A stretch of 42,399 nucleotides of DNA, taken from positions 1 to 42,399 of IMG/VR virus record IMGVR_UViG_3300050821_003356, one strand, 5' to 3'. The notes below the pieces were generated by a model. That model was not told where the DNA came from. It was given only the letters and a program-made list of their open reading frames with translations, and did no database searches. Positions 7,789-14,546 of the stretch are shown one piece after another. Within the stretch, counting starts at the first letter, position 1. The number at the start of each line of letters is the position of its first letter. The DNA comes from a virus. A program made the translations under genes and the position numbers.

Positions 7789-8696
7789 GCCTACGCGCTG
7801 TCACCAAGGCCGCGAACGATCTCGCCGCGCTGCTCGAAAAGAGCGCGCCAAAAGGCCTGCGCCATCCGAAGCACGCGGTGCACATCAAGCCAGCGCGCGC
7901 CGCGATCAAGCGCGTGATGGTGCATTTCTTCGAGCGGCAGCGCAAGGCCGTTCTCGCGGCGGTCAAGCCTCACATCGAGCGGCAGTTGATGTTGCATCCG
8001 GAGCCGATCAGGGAGGCCGCAGCGGGCCGACAGGTGGATTACGACGCGCTAAAAGCCTCAGTGGTGAATGCGATGTGGGATCATCCGCTTATTGAGGCAT
8101 CCTCAGGCGGTAAGACGTTCGCTCGCTCGCTCATGCCGACATCGCTGCACCCGCTGTCATTCTCCGCGACAGCCAGCGAAACGTCCGAGTACAACGAGGC
8201 CATCACGGATCTGATCGGCGCCGCGGCGAAGAGTCTGGGCACCACGGCAGGTCCCGACTTCGCGGGCGACTATCTGGCCGAGCACTCGCTGTCGAAGCTG
8301 ACTGGCGGTCTCGACCGGACCAGCATCGAGCGATTGCAGGACGCGCTGGCGACCAGTTGGGACGCGGGCGGCGACTACGATTCGATGGTCAAGGCGATCA
8401 CCGACACGTTCGACGATTTCTCGACTACGCGGGCTGAGTTGATCGCGAGGACTGAGAGCGCAGACGCGTACAATGCGGCCCGTCATCAGATAGCCACTGA
8501 TGCGGGATTTGACGAACATGCCTGGGAGACAGAGAGCGGGGACCCATGCCCAGAGTGCGAAGCAAATGAGGCCCAGGGATTCATCGATATAGACGAAGAC
8601 TTTCAGTCCGGTGACGATGCCCCGACGGCTCATCCAGGATGTTTGTGCCTGACCAATTTTAGAAAATCGTCAGTCTCTGACGATGAAGAGGGGTAA
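7785..8696 (+). CDS. phage head morphogenesis protein (SPP1 gp7/Mu F-like), 303 aa
   Basis: Minor head protein thought to be packaged in procapsids and associated with the portal. GTG start in a GTGA overlap. The N-terminal half is helical. The C-terminal domain has the family hallmarks: DDFSTTRAELIARTESADAYNAARHQIATDAGF, then an E-S-GD-CPECEANEAQG segment with paired Cys, then the APTAHPGCLCLT motif (H-P-x-C-x-C), likely a metal site. The gene directly follows the portal group, as expected. Its last codons contain an inverted repeat at 8666-8684. Confidence 0.85.
   Translation: MSLRAVTKAANDLAALLEKSAPKGLRHPKHAVHIKPARAAIKRVMVHFFERQRKAVLAAVKPHIERQLMLHPEPIREAAAGRQVDYDALKASVVNAMWDHPLIEASSGGKTFARSLMPTSLHPLSFSATASETSEYNEAITDLIGAAAKSLGTTAGPDFAGDYLAEHSLSKLTGGLDRTSIERLQDALATSWDAGGDYDSMVKAITDTFDDFSTTRAELIARTESADAYNAARHQIATDAGFDEHAWETESGDPCPECEANEAQGFIDIDEDFQSGDDAPTAHPGCLCLTNFRKSSVSDDEEG
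8666..8684. promoter_or_regulatory. perfect 8-bp inverted repeat with 3-base spacer
   Basis: ATCGTCAG-TCT-CTGACGAT overlaps the last codons of the head morphogenesis gene, ten bases before a TAAAAT -10-like element (8694-8699) that precedes the HNH gene. It could be an operator for that promoter or an mRNA hairpin. No T-run follows, so it is not an intrinsic terminator. Confidence 0.45.
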
Positions 8697-8764
8697 AATA
8701 GAAAGACCGGGCAGCGCTCGTAACGCCGACCGGCCAAGACCTTGCGAACCCTGGAGGTGTTCAC
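8694..8764 (+). promoter_or_regulatory. 5' region of HNH gene: -10-like element, hairpin and strong RBS
   Basis: TAAAAT at 8694-8699 is a plausible -10, but no good -35 lies 17 bases upstream. A leader hairpin pairs CCGGGCAGCG (8707-8716) with CGCCGACCGG (8724-8733) with two mismatches and a 7-nt loop. A strong GGAGGTG Shine-Dalgarno lies five bases before the ATG at 8765. The arrangement gives this mobile gene its own expression inside the late operon. Confidence 0.4.
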
Positions 8765-9376
8765 ATGGCCAAACTTAATCGTAGCAAAAGACCTGTACCT
8801 TACGGCACGGCTACCATAGATCGAATCATGGCCAAAGTTTCGATGGAACCAAACAGTGGCTGCTGGCTGTGGCTTGAAGCGACCGACTTGAAGGGCTACG
8901 CCTTAATGATCGTCAATGGCAAGACAAAGAGAGTTCATCGACTCGCTTATGAGTCGCTTGTAGGTCCGATCCCTGACGGATTGCAACTTGACCATCTGTG
9001 TCGCGTACGCTGCTGTGTCAACCCAAAGCACCTTGAACCCGTGACGAATAGAGAGAACGGAAGACGCGGGATCGCGTCCCAAGTTAACAGCGATAGACAG
9101 AAGGCAGCAACGCACTGTCGAAGAGGCCATCCGTACGACTCACAGTCAAAGCGGACGAATGGCAGTCGCGAATGCAAAGTATGTGCCAAAAATAATCAAG
9201 ACAAGATGCGCGGGAGGCGCAAGCGGGTCGACGGCGTCCTCCACACCTTGATGCCAGATGGCACACTCAGACCGCCAAAGCCGAGGCTATCGCATCAACC
9301 GTCTGCTGTCGGCCAATATCCAGAGCCCCGCGACAGAAACCAAACCCAGCAAAGCCAGTTCCCTTGCTGTAGCTGA
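8765..9376 (+). CDS. HNH homing-type endonuclease with C-terminal zinc finger, 203 aa
   Basis: Free-standing mobile endonuclease. A conserved SGCWLWLEATDLKGYA opening, then LDHLC (D76, H77), then CCVNPKHLEPV (with H89) form the ββα-metal HNH core. It is followed by a second metal motif CRRGHPYD...SRECKVC near residues 118-140. The recognisable protein ends near residue 160. Residues 168-203 are encoded by the antisense strand of the gp10-like gene (9267-9665) and look like read-through sequence with no domain character. The gene sits exactly between the late genes and the inverted gp10 island, so its arrival or a later rearrangement may explain the inversion. Confidence 0.85.
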   Translation: MAKLNRSKRPVPYGTATIDRIMAKVSMEPNSGCWLWLEATDLKGYALMIVNGKTKRVHRLAYESLVGPIPDGLQLDHLCRVRCCVNPKHLEPVTNRENGRRGIASQVNSDRQKAATHCRRGHPYDSQSKRTNGSRECKVCAKNNQDKMRGRRKRVDGVLHTLMPDGTLRPPKPRLSHQPSAVGQYPEPRDRNQTQQSQFPCCS

Positions 9377-9665
9377 AGGGACCGGCCCACTCTCCAGCCG
9401 CGCCACGTTCACGTACCCCGAACTCAACAAACGCGCTGTAGGGTGCCGAGTAGGTTATAAATCCACTGACGCGCATTCCCGTCCAGACAACAGAATAAGA
9501 CCCTGAGGCCTTTAATCGCCCGGTGTCTACCGGTGTGCGGTCCTGCGAGATCTCAAAGACCGCCTGTGTCGCAGCGGTCACTCCGGCAACGAGTTTCGGC
9601 ACGAGTAGCGCTTCGAGACGGCTGAAGTCTCCAGCTTTGAACGTCGATTGCGCGCGAAAATTCAA
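9267..9665 (-). CDS. HK97 gp10-like tail-completion protein on the minus strand, 132 aa
   Basis: Small protein that helps join head to tail in siphoviruses. The hallmarks are DRTPVDTGRLKASGSY (about residues 43-58), then SAPYSAFVEFGV, then a terminal helix with a conserved Ala (CRGALDIGRQQTVDAIASAL). Length matches the family (about 130 aa). TTG start in a TTGA overlap with the upstream minus-strand gene; no ATG lies nearby. It is encoded opposite to every other head and tail gene, and no second gp10-like gene lies at the usual slot between the stopper (15370) and terminator (15795). Its 3' end overlaps the HNH gene tail by 110 bp. Confidence 0.85.
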   Translation of the reverse strand: MNFRAQSTFKAGDFSRLEALLVPKLVAGVTAATQAVFEISQDRTPVDTGRLKASGSYSVVWTGMRVSGFITYSAPYSAFVEFGVRERGAAGEWAGPFSYSKGTGFAGFGFCRGALDIGRQQTVDAIASALAV

Positions 9666-9832
9666 CCGTTCAGCTCCGGCGAGCGACGCTTGGCTTCATT
9701 GACAAGCGCGGCGGCAGTGTCGAGGGCCATATTTACTTCACTTTGCCGAGATGCTTCGCTCTGGATTTTGCTAACGCGGTCGATCATCAAAATCGCCGCG
9801 ATAAAAAGTACCGCGATTCCTTCGTCTTCCAT
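9662..9832 (-). CDS. small protein, 56 aa, minus-strand operon
   Basis: ATG to TGA. Hydrophobic N-terminal part (GIAVLFIAAILMIDRV, about residues 5-20) followed by a polar helical tail with KRR near the end. It looks like an N-terminally membrane-anchored or signal-anchored helix. The gene lies four bases after the 53-residue membrane protein gene and overlaps the start of the gp10-like gene, so these three form one minus-strand operon. No family recognised. Confidence 0.65.
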   Translation of the reverse strand: MEDEGIAVLFIAAILMIDRVSKIQSEASRQSEVNMALDTAAALVNEAKRRSPELNG

Positions 9833-9836
9833 CCGG

Positions 9837-9998
9837 CTATCGTAGCACCGACACCGCGCCTTCGGTGACGCGCAGCAGAAACGCCAGCAGACCGCATCCG
9901 AAGCAAATCCGCCCGATCTCCGACAGCTTGGGACTCGCGGCGAAAGCGTACATCAACAGGCCGATGAGCGCGATCAAGAGCGACAAGTAGATAATCAT
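9837..9998 (-). CDS. small two-span membrane protein, 53 aa
   Basis: First gene of the minus-strand operon. The first helix is IIYLSLLIALIGLLMYAFA, then a short polar loop (SPKLSEIGR), then a second hydrophobic helix (ICFGCGLLAFLLRV). This two-helix pattern with an SEIGRI-type loop is common among small conserved phage proteins of unknown role and would be compatible with a holin. A TACGAT -10-like element lies only five bases upstream of the ATG, so its mRNA is probably leaderless. Confidence 0.75.
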   Translation of the reverse strand: MIIYLSLLIALIGLLMYAFAASPKLSEIGRICFGCGLLAFLLRVTEGAVSVLR

Positions 9999-10003
9999 GC
10001 CTC

Positions 10004-10009
10004 ATCGTA
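10004..10009 (-). promoter_or_regulatory. -10 element for the minus-strand gp10 operon
   Basis: On the minus strand TACGAT is followed by five bases and then the ATG at 9998, with little room for a Shine-Dalgarno apart from the GAGG in those bases. The same TACGAT hexamer serves the divergent plus-strand gene at 10188. I found no convincing -35. Confidence 0.45.
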
Positions 10010-10020
10010 TCGCGTGGCAG

Positions 10021-10049
10021 TTGCACGGACGTGGACGTTGCGATACACT
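10021..10049 (+). promoter_or_regulatory. promoter of a candidate small RNA
   Basis: TTGCAC (10021-10026), 17-base spacer, TACACT (10044-10049). This is a good sigma70-type match, and transcription would begin near 10056. No open reading frame of note begins before the terminator ending at 10155. Confidence 0.5.
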
Positions 10050-10055
10050 TCGGGG

Positions 10056-10155
10056 GTTGTAAGCGATTCCTCCGAATCGACTGTGGAAAACGACTCTACA
10101 CGCCGCCGGGCGCGAATCGAGGTGAAATTCCTCGGGGCGCTCGGCGGTTTTTTTT
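10056..10155 (+). ncRNA. candidate phage small RNA, about 100 nt
   Basis: Lies between the promoter at 10021-10049 and a strong intrinsic terminator. The predicted transcript has a small hairpin CGATT-cctccg-AATCG near its 5' part and an unpaired A/C-rich middle. It ends in a GC-rich terminator stem followed by eight T residues. Promoter, non-coding body and U-rich terminator are the layout of trans-acting sRNAs. Since the genome also encodes an Hfq/Sm-like protein (35085), an Hfq-type partnership is a reasonable hypothesis. It could instead be simply a terminator that insulates the gene at 10188. Confidence 0.4.
10103..10155 (+). terminator. strong Rho-independent terminator
   Basis: CCGCCGGGCGC (10103-10113) pairs with GCGCTCGGCGG (10137-10147), 11 pairs with one G-U. 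An inner hairpin CGAGG (10118-10122) pairs with CCTCG (10130-10134). Eight T residues (10148-10155) follow. It stops plus-strand transcription coming from the HNH side or from the local promoter at 10021. Confidence 0.8.
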
Positions 10156-10187
10156 GCGGTCGACCGCAAATCTGATACGATTCCCCA
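10153..10187 (+). promoter_or_regulatory. promoter of gene 10188 with an 18-bp perfect palindrome over the -35
   Basis: TTTGCGGTCGACCGCAAA (10153-10170) is a perfect palindrome. It contains TTGCGG (10154-10159) as -35, followed after 16 bases by the -10 TACGAT (10176-10181) in an extended TGA-TACGAT context. Six bases later comes the ATG, so transcription would start at or next to the start codon. The palindrome is well placed to be a repressor operator. Confidence 0.5.
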
Positions 10188-10484
10188 ATGCAGATTTATT
10201 CTTTGCCCGACATCACGCCCGCTGGATCTGTGGTCAACCTCGGCACTGCTGCGACGGCGGCCGGCGCTCCGACCCGCGCGATCTGGGTCAACATGACGGC
10301 CAGCGGTACGAGCATCCGCTACGGCGATGCGAACGTCGGCGCGACTCGTGGGCAAGCGCTCACCACCGGCGTGCCGTTTCTCGCGTGCCCTCGCGGTGAC
10401 AATCCACAGACGCCGTACGACCTGAACAAGATCAACGTGTACGGTGCCAGCACGGACAAGGTGTCAATCACGTACGGTTATTGA
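10188..10484 (+). CDS. probable small virion protein, 98 aa
   Basis: ATG at the predicted transcription start, with no Shine-Dalgarno. A beta-rich, Ala/Thr/Gly-rich protein (SVVNLGTAATAAGAPTRAIWVNMTASGTSIRYG) that ends in a hydrophobic VSITYGY strand. This composition resembles small capsid decoration or head-fibre proteins, but no family is recognised. It stands alone between a terminator and a convergent minus-strand gene, with which it overlaps by seven bases. Confidence 0.65.
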   Translation: MQIYSLPDITPAGSVVNLGTAATAAGAPTRAIWVNMTASGTSIRYGDANVGATRGQALTTGVPFLACPRGDNPQTPYDLNKINVYGASTDKVSITYGY

Positions 10485-10783
10485 GGCTTGGCGCTCTCGT
10501 CTGCCACGCCGGGCCCTGGCAGTGATCCAACCACAGCCACCACTTCTGCGCCCATAAACGGGCGCCCGCCCCACTGACTGAAGTGCGCGGCGATGTGCTC
10601 GCGCATCGCCTGGATACCGCGGATAATGCCCCGGCGCTCGGCGCGCCATTCACCCTTTTTGCGATACTCGGCCATGTAATCGGCCAGACATTTGGTGCAC
10701 CACGGGTTTGAGGAATCCTCGGCGGCGCGCGGGTTTTCCTTGCATTTCGAACAGAGCTTTTGCTCTTTTTCGGCTGTCGGCAT
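10478..10783 (-). CDS. zinc-finger-like protein, 101 aa, minus strand
   Basis: The N-terminal part has CSKCKENPRA and, after about 19 residues, CTKCLADYMAEYRKKGEWR, together a CxxC...CxxC zinc-binding layout like short HNH-associated or ribosomal-type fingers. The C-terminal half is helical and then Gly/Pro-rich. ATG start preceded at seven bases by a TAATAT -10-like element and no Shine-Dalgarno. It diverges from the capsid protease gene. Probably a DNA- or RNA-binding accessory protein carried as a self-expressed module. Confidence 0.65.
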   Translation of the reverse strand: MPTAEKEQKLCSKCKENPRAAEDSSNPWCTKCLADYMAEYRKKGEWRAERRGIIRGIQAMREHIAAHFSQWGGRPFMGAEVVAVVGSLPGPGVADESAKPQ

Positions 10784-10852
10784 GAAAGCTATATTACATT
10801 ATTCTGCTGCCATTTCTTGGACTGGTGGAAACAATACGCTTATCATCCCCGT
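10784..10852. promoter_or_regulatory. divergent promoter region between the zinc-finger gene and the capsid protease gene
   Basis: Leftward: TAATAT (complement of 10791-10796), in an extended TG context, lies seven bases from the ATG at 10783. Rightward: TTGGAC (10817-10822), 18 bases, TATCAT (10841-10846), then a GTG at 10853 and an ATG at 10859. Both transcripts would be leaderless or nearly so. The rightward promoter would drive the protease, decoration and capsid genes as far as the terminator at 14491. Confidence 0.5.
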
Positions 10853-10858
10853 GTGAGC

Positions 10859-12619
10859 ATGCTCCGTGCGACCACGCTGATTTTGGCGCAAACCCTGCAA
10901 GAAGCCGCTGAATCCCTCTCTTCCAACGAACTGCGGAGTAAGTTGTCCGACGCTGTTTCGAAGGCGCACTCGGGTTCGCAATCCGGCTACTATCAGGACC
11001 ACGTTGGCGATGAGGATTCCGGTGACTGCATCTACCAGTGCTACGGCGGTGGCGAGTCCAACACGATGAAGGCTCCGTATTCCAAGGGAACCGATTCGAG
11101 CGACGAAGACTACACGCTGCACACAGACAAAGCCGTCAAGGTCGTTCCGCGAACCACGTACGTCGAGCAGCCGGACGAAGCGGACCACTACAGCGCGATG
11201 GAGTCCGCGAAGCTCTACACCAAGGGCGCGGTGCCCATCTGCGAGCGGTTCGTGAGCAAGAAAGAGCGTGACGCGGCAGGCAGCGGAGACTTCGCGGGCA
11301 AAAACAAAAGCTTCCCGATCCTCAAAGCGGCGGATGTGAGCGCGGCGGCCAGTAGCATCGGTCGCGCCGGATCGGACAATTACTCTACCGACGTCATCAA
11401 GAAAAACATCATCCGCATCGCAAAGGCGAAGGGCTGGGCGAGCGAGCTGCCGAAAGCTTGGCAGGATGGCGGGACGGACAGCAGCGAATCGCGGCGCACT
11501 CGCGAAGCGCGAAAGCCGATGAAGGATTGCCCCGACTGCGAAGGCACGGGCGATGGCAAAGACGATGAGGATTGCGACACGTGCGGGGGCACCGGCAAGG
11601 TCCCCATGTTCGCGAAGTCGAAGGAATCGCGCGCTTCCACTGCTGGTGGACTGAAGCTCGTTGAGACTACCATGCGCGCGTCGGATGCCGTGCTCGAATT
11701 GATCGAGTCGGCGGCGGGTGCTGAGATGGAAGTCAAGCTCATTGCTCCTGGTAAAGGTTCGTCTGCTTTCTACACACCCGAAGCCCTCAAGCAATCTGTG
11801 GCGGATGGCATTTTCGACAATGCGCAAATTTATATCAATCACGCCACCAAAGCCGAAGAGTCGGCGCGGCCCGAGGGCGATTGGCACGATCTGGCCGGCG
11901 GAATCAAGGGCAAGCCTTATTACCTCGAATCCCACAAACAGGGTCCGGGGTTGTACGGCAAGGCCGTTTTCACGCCGCAGTATGCGCCCGAGGTTCGAGC
12001 GAAGGCAGCGATTTCCGGGATGTCGATTCGCGCGAATGGCGATGCCGTGATGGAATCCAGCGGGCGGCCGCAATTGCGCCAGGGCGTTCCCGTCCTCAAG
12101 AAATTCACCAGTGCCGAGAGCGTGGATATCGTCACTCGCGCCGGCGCAGGTGGAATGATTTTGACCGAATCGGCGCGCGGCGCCCAACAACAGGAGCCCA
12201 GTATGAACGCAGAAGAGAAGTTGCACTTGCAGCGACTCGTCGAAAAGGACATTCGCCGCGAAGCGATCGAACTCGGCGCGCGCACACTCGAAGGCGTGTC
12301 GCTCAACGAGTCGGCAAAGATGTACATCATCGAAACGGTGGTGGACAAGGGCGTGCCGAAAGAAGCGGGTGCGCTCGACAGCAAGAAATTCGTCGAGGCC
12401 GTCAATGCCGAGGCTCGCCGCTTCGGTGGCGCTATCGGCGCGGGGCCGCGGGTAACCGGCATGGGCACACCGCCACCGGTCGAACTGACCGAGGCGCAAC
12501 GCGTGCAACTCACCGAACGCCGCAAGGCTGAGGACGAGCAGTACAGAGAGGCATGGGCGGGACTCTTCGACGGCGATGTAAAGCTCGCTGAAGTCGTGAT
12601 GAAAGGACGGGCGAACTAA
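10859..12619 (+). CDS. capsid maturation protease/scaffold fusion with DnaJ-like zinc motif, 586 aa
   Basis: Start chosen at the ATG (a GTG at 10853 is an alternative). Residues about 120-190 match a conserved phage head segment: ICERFVSKKERDAAG, FPILKAADVSAAASSIGRAG, then IRIAKAKGW. C224-PDCEGTG and C239-DTCGGTG are two CxxCxGxG motifs as in the DnaJ zinc centre, though only two of the four seen in DnaJ. Residues about 260-440 look like a prohead protease domain, including YINHATKAEE and FTSAESVDIVTRAG. The last 150 residues are helical and charged, like a scaffold. It precedes the decoration and capsid genes, as expected. Confidence 0.7.
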   Translation: MLRATTLILAQTLQEAAESLSSNELRSKLSDAVSKAHSGSQSGYYQDHVGDEDSGDCIYQCYGGGESNTMKAPYSKGTDSSDEDYTLHTDKAVKVVPRTTYVEQPDEADHYSAMESAKLYTKGAVPICERFVSKKERDAAGSGDFAGKNKSFPILKAADVSAAASSIGRAGSDNYSTDVIKKNIIRIAKAKGWASELPKAWQDGGTDSSESRRTREARKPMKDCPDCEGTGDGKDDEDCDTCGGTGKVPMFAKSKESRASTAGGLKLVETTMRASDAVLELIESAAGAEMEVKLIAPGKGSSAFYTPEALKQSVADGIFDNAQIYINHATKAEESARPEGDWHDLAGGIKGKPYYLESHKQGPGLYGKAVFTPQYAPEVRAKAAISGMSIRANGDAVMESSGRPQLRQGVPVLKKFTSAESVDIVTRAGAGGMILTESARGAQQQEPSMNAEEKLHLQRLVEKDIRREAIELGARTLEGVSLNESAKMYIIETVVDKGVPKEAGALDSKKFVEAVNAEARRFGGAIGAGPRVTGMGTPPPVELTEAQRVQLTERRKAEDEQYREAWAGLFDGDVKLAEVVMKGRAN

Positions 12620-12620
12620 C

Positions 12621-13019
12621 GTGAAAAACCAAGTCTATCAAGGCACGCCAACCTCGCCGCGCTTCGTGCTCTTGCCTTCGACCGTGCTGCCCGGCGATTT
12701 GATTTTGGTCGGCAACGAACCCGCCTGCTCGTTCAACGGCTACCAGGCGAACAGCGGTGGCGGAACTTGCTACTTCACTGGCACGTTCACCGGCACCGTC
12801 ATTGGCTCGTCGAGCCACTCGCCGTACACTCCCGAGGCTCTCGGACCCGGCGCGAAGCTCTACGCCAGCGGGACGCTCGACAGCGCCACCAACGTGACGA
12901 CCGGACTGCTGATTACCGGCACCACGACTGACACGCCATTCGGCTACATCGACCCGAGCGGCCCCGGCGTGACTTCCGGCGCAACCAACACTCAGACCAA
13001 TATCAAGATCGGAGACTAA
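12621..13019 (+). CDS. capsid decoration/stabilisation protein (DUF2190-like), 132 aa
   Basis: GTG start one base after the protease stop. A beta-rich protein with VLPGDLILVGNEPACSF, GTCYFTGTFTGTV and ALGPGAKLYASGTLDSATNV segments, ending FGYIDPSGPG. The order of a lid strand, a Thr/Gly-rich core and an L-Y-A-S-G turn resembles the DUF2190/gpD-type decoration proteins that sit on HK97-fold capsids. Its slot between scaffold/protease and major capsid gene is the usual one. An Asn/Gly-rich surface makes it a possible acceptor of the phage's own glycosylation. Confidence 0.65.
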   Translation: MKNQVYQGTPTSPRFVLLPSTVLPGDLILVGNEPACSFNGYQANSGGGTCYFTGTFTGTVIGSSSHSPYTPEALGPGAKLYASGTLDSATNVTTGLLITGTTTDTPFGYIDPSGPGVTSGATNTQTNIKIGD

Positions 13020-13025
13020 CCCACT

Positions 13026-14468
13026 ATGCCCATGCGAATGATTACTGTCGGCGAACCCGGCGCAGACCAATTCGGTCCGATCTCTGGCGGCGAGGTTGCG
13101 TTCTCGCCCATGGCGGAATGGAGCTCCGACGCGCTCTCTTCGCACGTGCAGGGATATCAGCAGGCGCGGCGCAACTACGATGACCACCACACCAAGCGCG
13201 TCAACGAAGCCGCGCGGTTGTGGGCGGATGTCGTAAAAGGACGTCTCGATCCTGTGTTCCTGCGCGAGGCACGGAACCCGCGGAATCCGGTCCTGGTCGA
13301 GCATCTGCGTCAGACCTATCCGTACATCTACCGCGACACCAGCGGACGTACGTTAGGACTGCGCGAAACGATGTCCTCGCAGGACTTTCAGGCGCTGTAC
13401 GCCGATGTGATCGACCGCCTGTACTACGGCTACTGGAAAGCGTGGCCGATCGTCAACATGCCGCTGGTCAAACAAGCCGACCTGCGCGACTTCCGTCAGG
13501 TCAAGCGGTACATGTACGACAATCTCTCGTCTCCCTACGTGGGCAGCGATCCCGGTGCGCCACCTTCGCAGAGCGCGCTGTTGGGCCCGGCTCCGCAGTT
13601 GGGCACGGTGCCTCCGACTTCCGCAACGAGCACGGCCGCTGTCACCTACACACCGTGGCTTTTCCAGGCTGGCGACTCGATCAACTGGGCCGCATTCGTT
13701 GGCGACGATCTTGGCATCTTCAAGGATTGCCCCATGCGACTCGCCATGAAAGCGAACCGCGGCAACGCCAAATTCATCACCGGCTTGTACGCCGACGTGA
13801 ACGGCCCCAACACTTCCGGCGCCTACGTGGGCGTGCCGAATGCCCCCGACAGTTCCGTGCCGCTGTTCAAGACCGGCTTCAACAACATGTTGACCATCGC
13901 GAATGGGGCAAGTTCGAACAATCCCCGGCTCAGCGTGCAGGCGCTGGTCGACGCGTACAACATCCTTGCCGGCCAGACCGATTCCGGCGGCGACCCGATC
14001 ATGCTCGGCGGCCCGATGTATCTGGTCTACGGTCGCTACGACTACGGCACCGCCAAGAACTTGGCCAACATGATCGAGGTGCTCGCATCCAATCAGGGCG
14101 GCGTGGCGGGCACTTCCGCGAACCTCATCGGGCAGTTGGTGCGCGTGAAAAACTGGGCCATGGAAAATCTGACGCTCATCTACGATCCGTACTTGAGCAT
14201 CGTCGCGGCTAACAACCCATACACCTGGTTCCTCGCGCTCGACCCCAGTTCGCAACTTCGTCCCGGCGTCGAGTGGGGCACGTTGACCGGCTTCAAGGAG
14301 CCGCAGTTGTTTACCGAGATTCCGACCACTCAGCGGATGGGCGGTGGACCCGACCCGACTCTTGGCAACTTCTGGAGCAATAACCAGAACATGAAAGTGA
14401 TGGGCGTGCAAGGCGGAACGGCTATCGACGGTAGATCATGGGTCGGCAGCACCGGCGCAGGCGTCTAG
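13026..14468 (+). CDS. major capsid protein (HK97 fold), 480 aa
   Basis: The shell protein. The N-terminal region is helical and charged (YQQARRNYDDHHTKRVNEAARLWADVVKG), then LREARNPRNPVLVEHLRQTYPYIYRDTSGRTLGLRETMSSQDF. The body has a Pro/Ala/Ser insert (about residues 180-210) and a segment SRYDYGT-like for the A-domain. AMENLTLIYDPYLSIVAANNPYTWFLALDPSSQLRPGVEWGTLTGFKEPQLF is typical of the C-terminal P-domain strands. It is the largest head gene after the protease and is closed by a strong terminator, as expected for the most abundant late product. Confidence 0.85.
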   Translation: MPMRMITVGEPGADQFGPISGGEVAFSPMAEWSSDALSSHVQGYQQARRNYDDHHTKRVNEAARLWADVVKGRLDPVFLREARNPRNPVLVEHLRQTYPYIYRDTSGRTLGLRETMSSQDFQALYADVIDRLYYGYWKAWPIVNMPLVKQADLRDFRQVKRYMYDNLSSPYVGSDPGAPPSQSALLGPAPQLGTVPPTSATSTAAVTYTPWLFQAGDSINWAAFVGDDLGIFKDCPMRLAMKANRGNAKFITGLYADVNGPNTSGAYVGVPNAPDSSVPLFKTGFNNMLTIANGASSNNPRLSVQALVDAYNILAGQTDSGGDPIMLGGPMYLVYGRYDYGTAKNLANMIEVLASNQGGVAGTSANLIGQLVRVKNWAMENLTLIYDPYLSIVAANNPYTWFLALDPSSQLRPGVEWGTLTGFKEPQLFTEIPTTQRMGGGPDPTLGNFWSNNQNMKVMGVQGGTAIDGRSWVGSTGAGV

Positions 14469-14490
14469 CACTTAGTAAGATTGCGGTAAC

Positions 14491-14537
14491 AAGCCGCTAC
14501 GTCATCTCGTAGGAGGCGGCGTAGCGGCTTTTGTTTT
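14491..14537 (+). terminator. strong Rho-independent terminator after the major capsid gene
   Basis: AAGCCGCTACG (14491-14501) pairs perfectly with CGTAGCGGCTT (14520-14530), 11 bp, followed by TTGTTTT. It separates capsid from neck and tail genes, so the latter would need read-through or their own promoter. The AGGAGG in the loop is not at a useful distance from the next ATG. Confidence 0.85.
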
Positions 14538-14546
14538 GAGTAAGTC

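Noticed and set aside
9787-10026. 79-codon minus-strand frame overlapping the 53-aa membrane gene
   Set aside because: Arg-rich alternative frame of the real membrane protein gene at 9837-9998, which has hydrophobic helices and a promoter at the right distance.
10799-12508. 569-codon open frame on the minus strand
   Set aside because: Lies wholly antisense to the protease/scaffold gene, is Arg/His/Ala-biased with no domain, and has no own promoter or RBS. GC-rich third positions explain it.
13353-14411. 352-codon minus-strand frame opposite the major capsid gene
   Set aside because: Pure antisense shadow with His/Val/Arg bias and no start signal.
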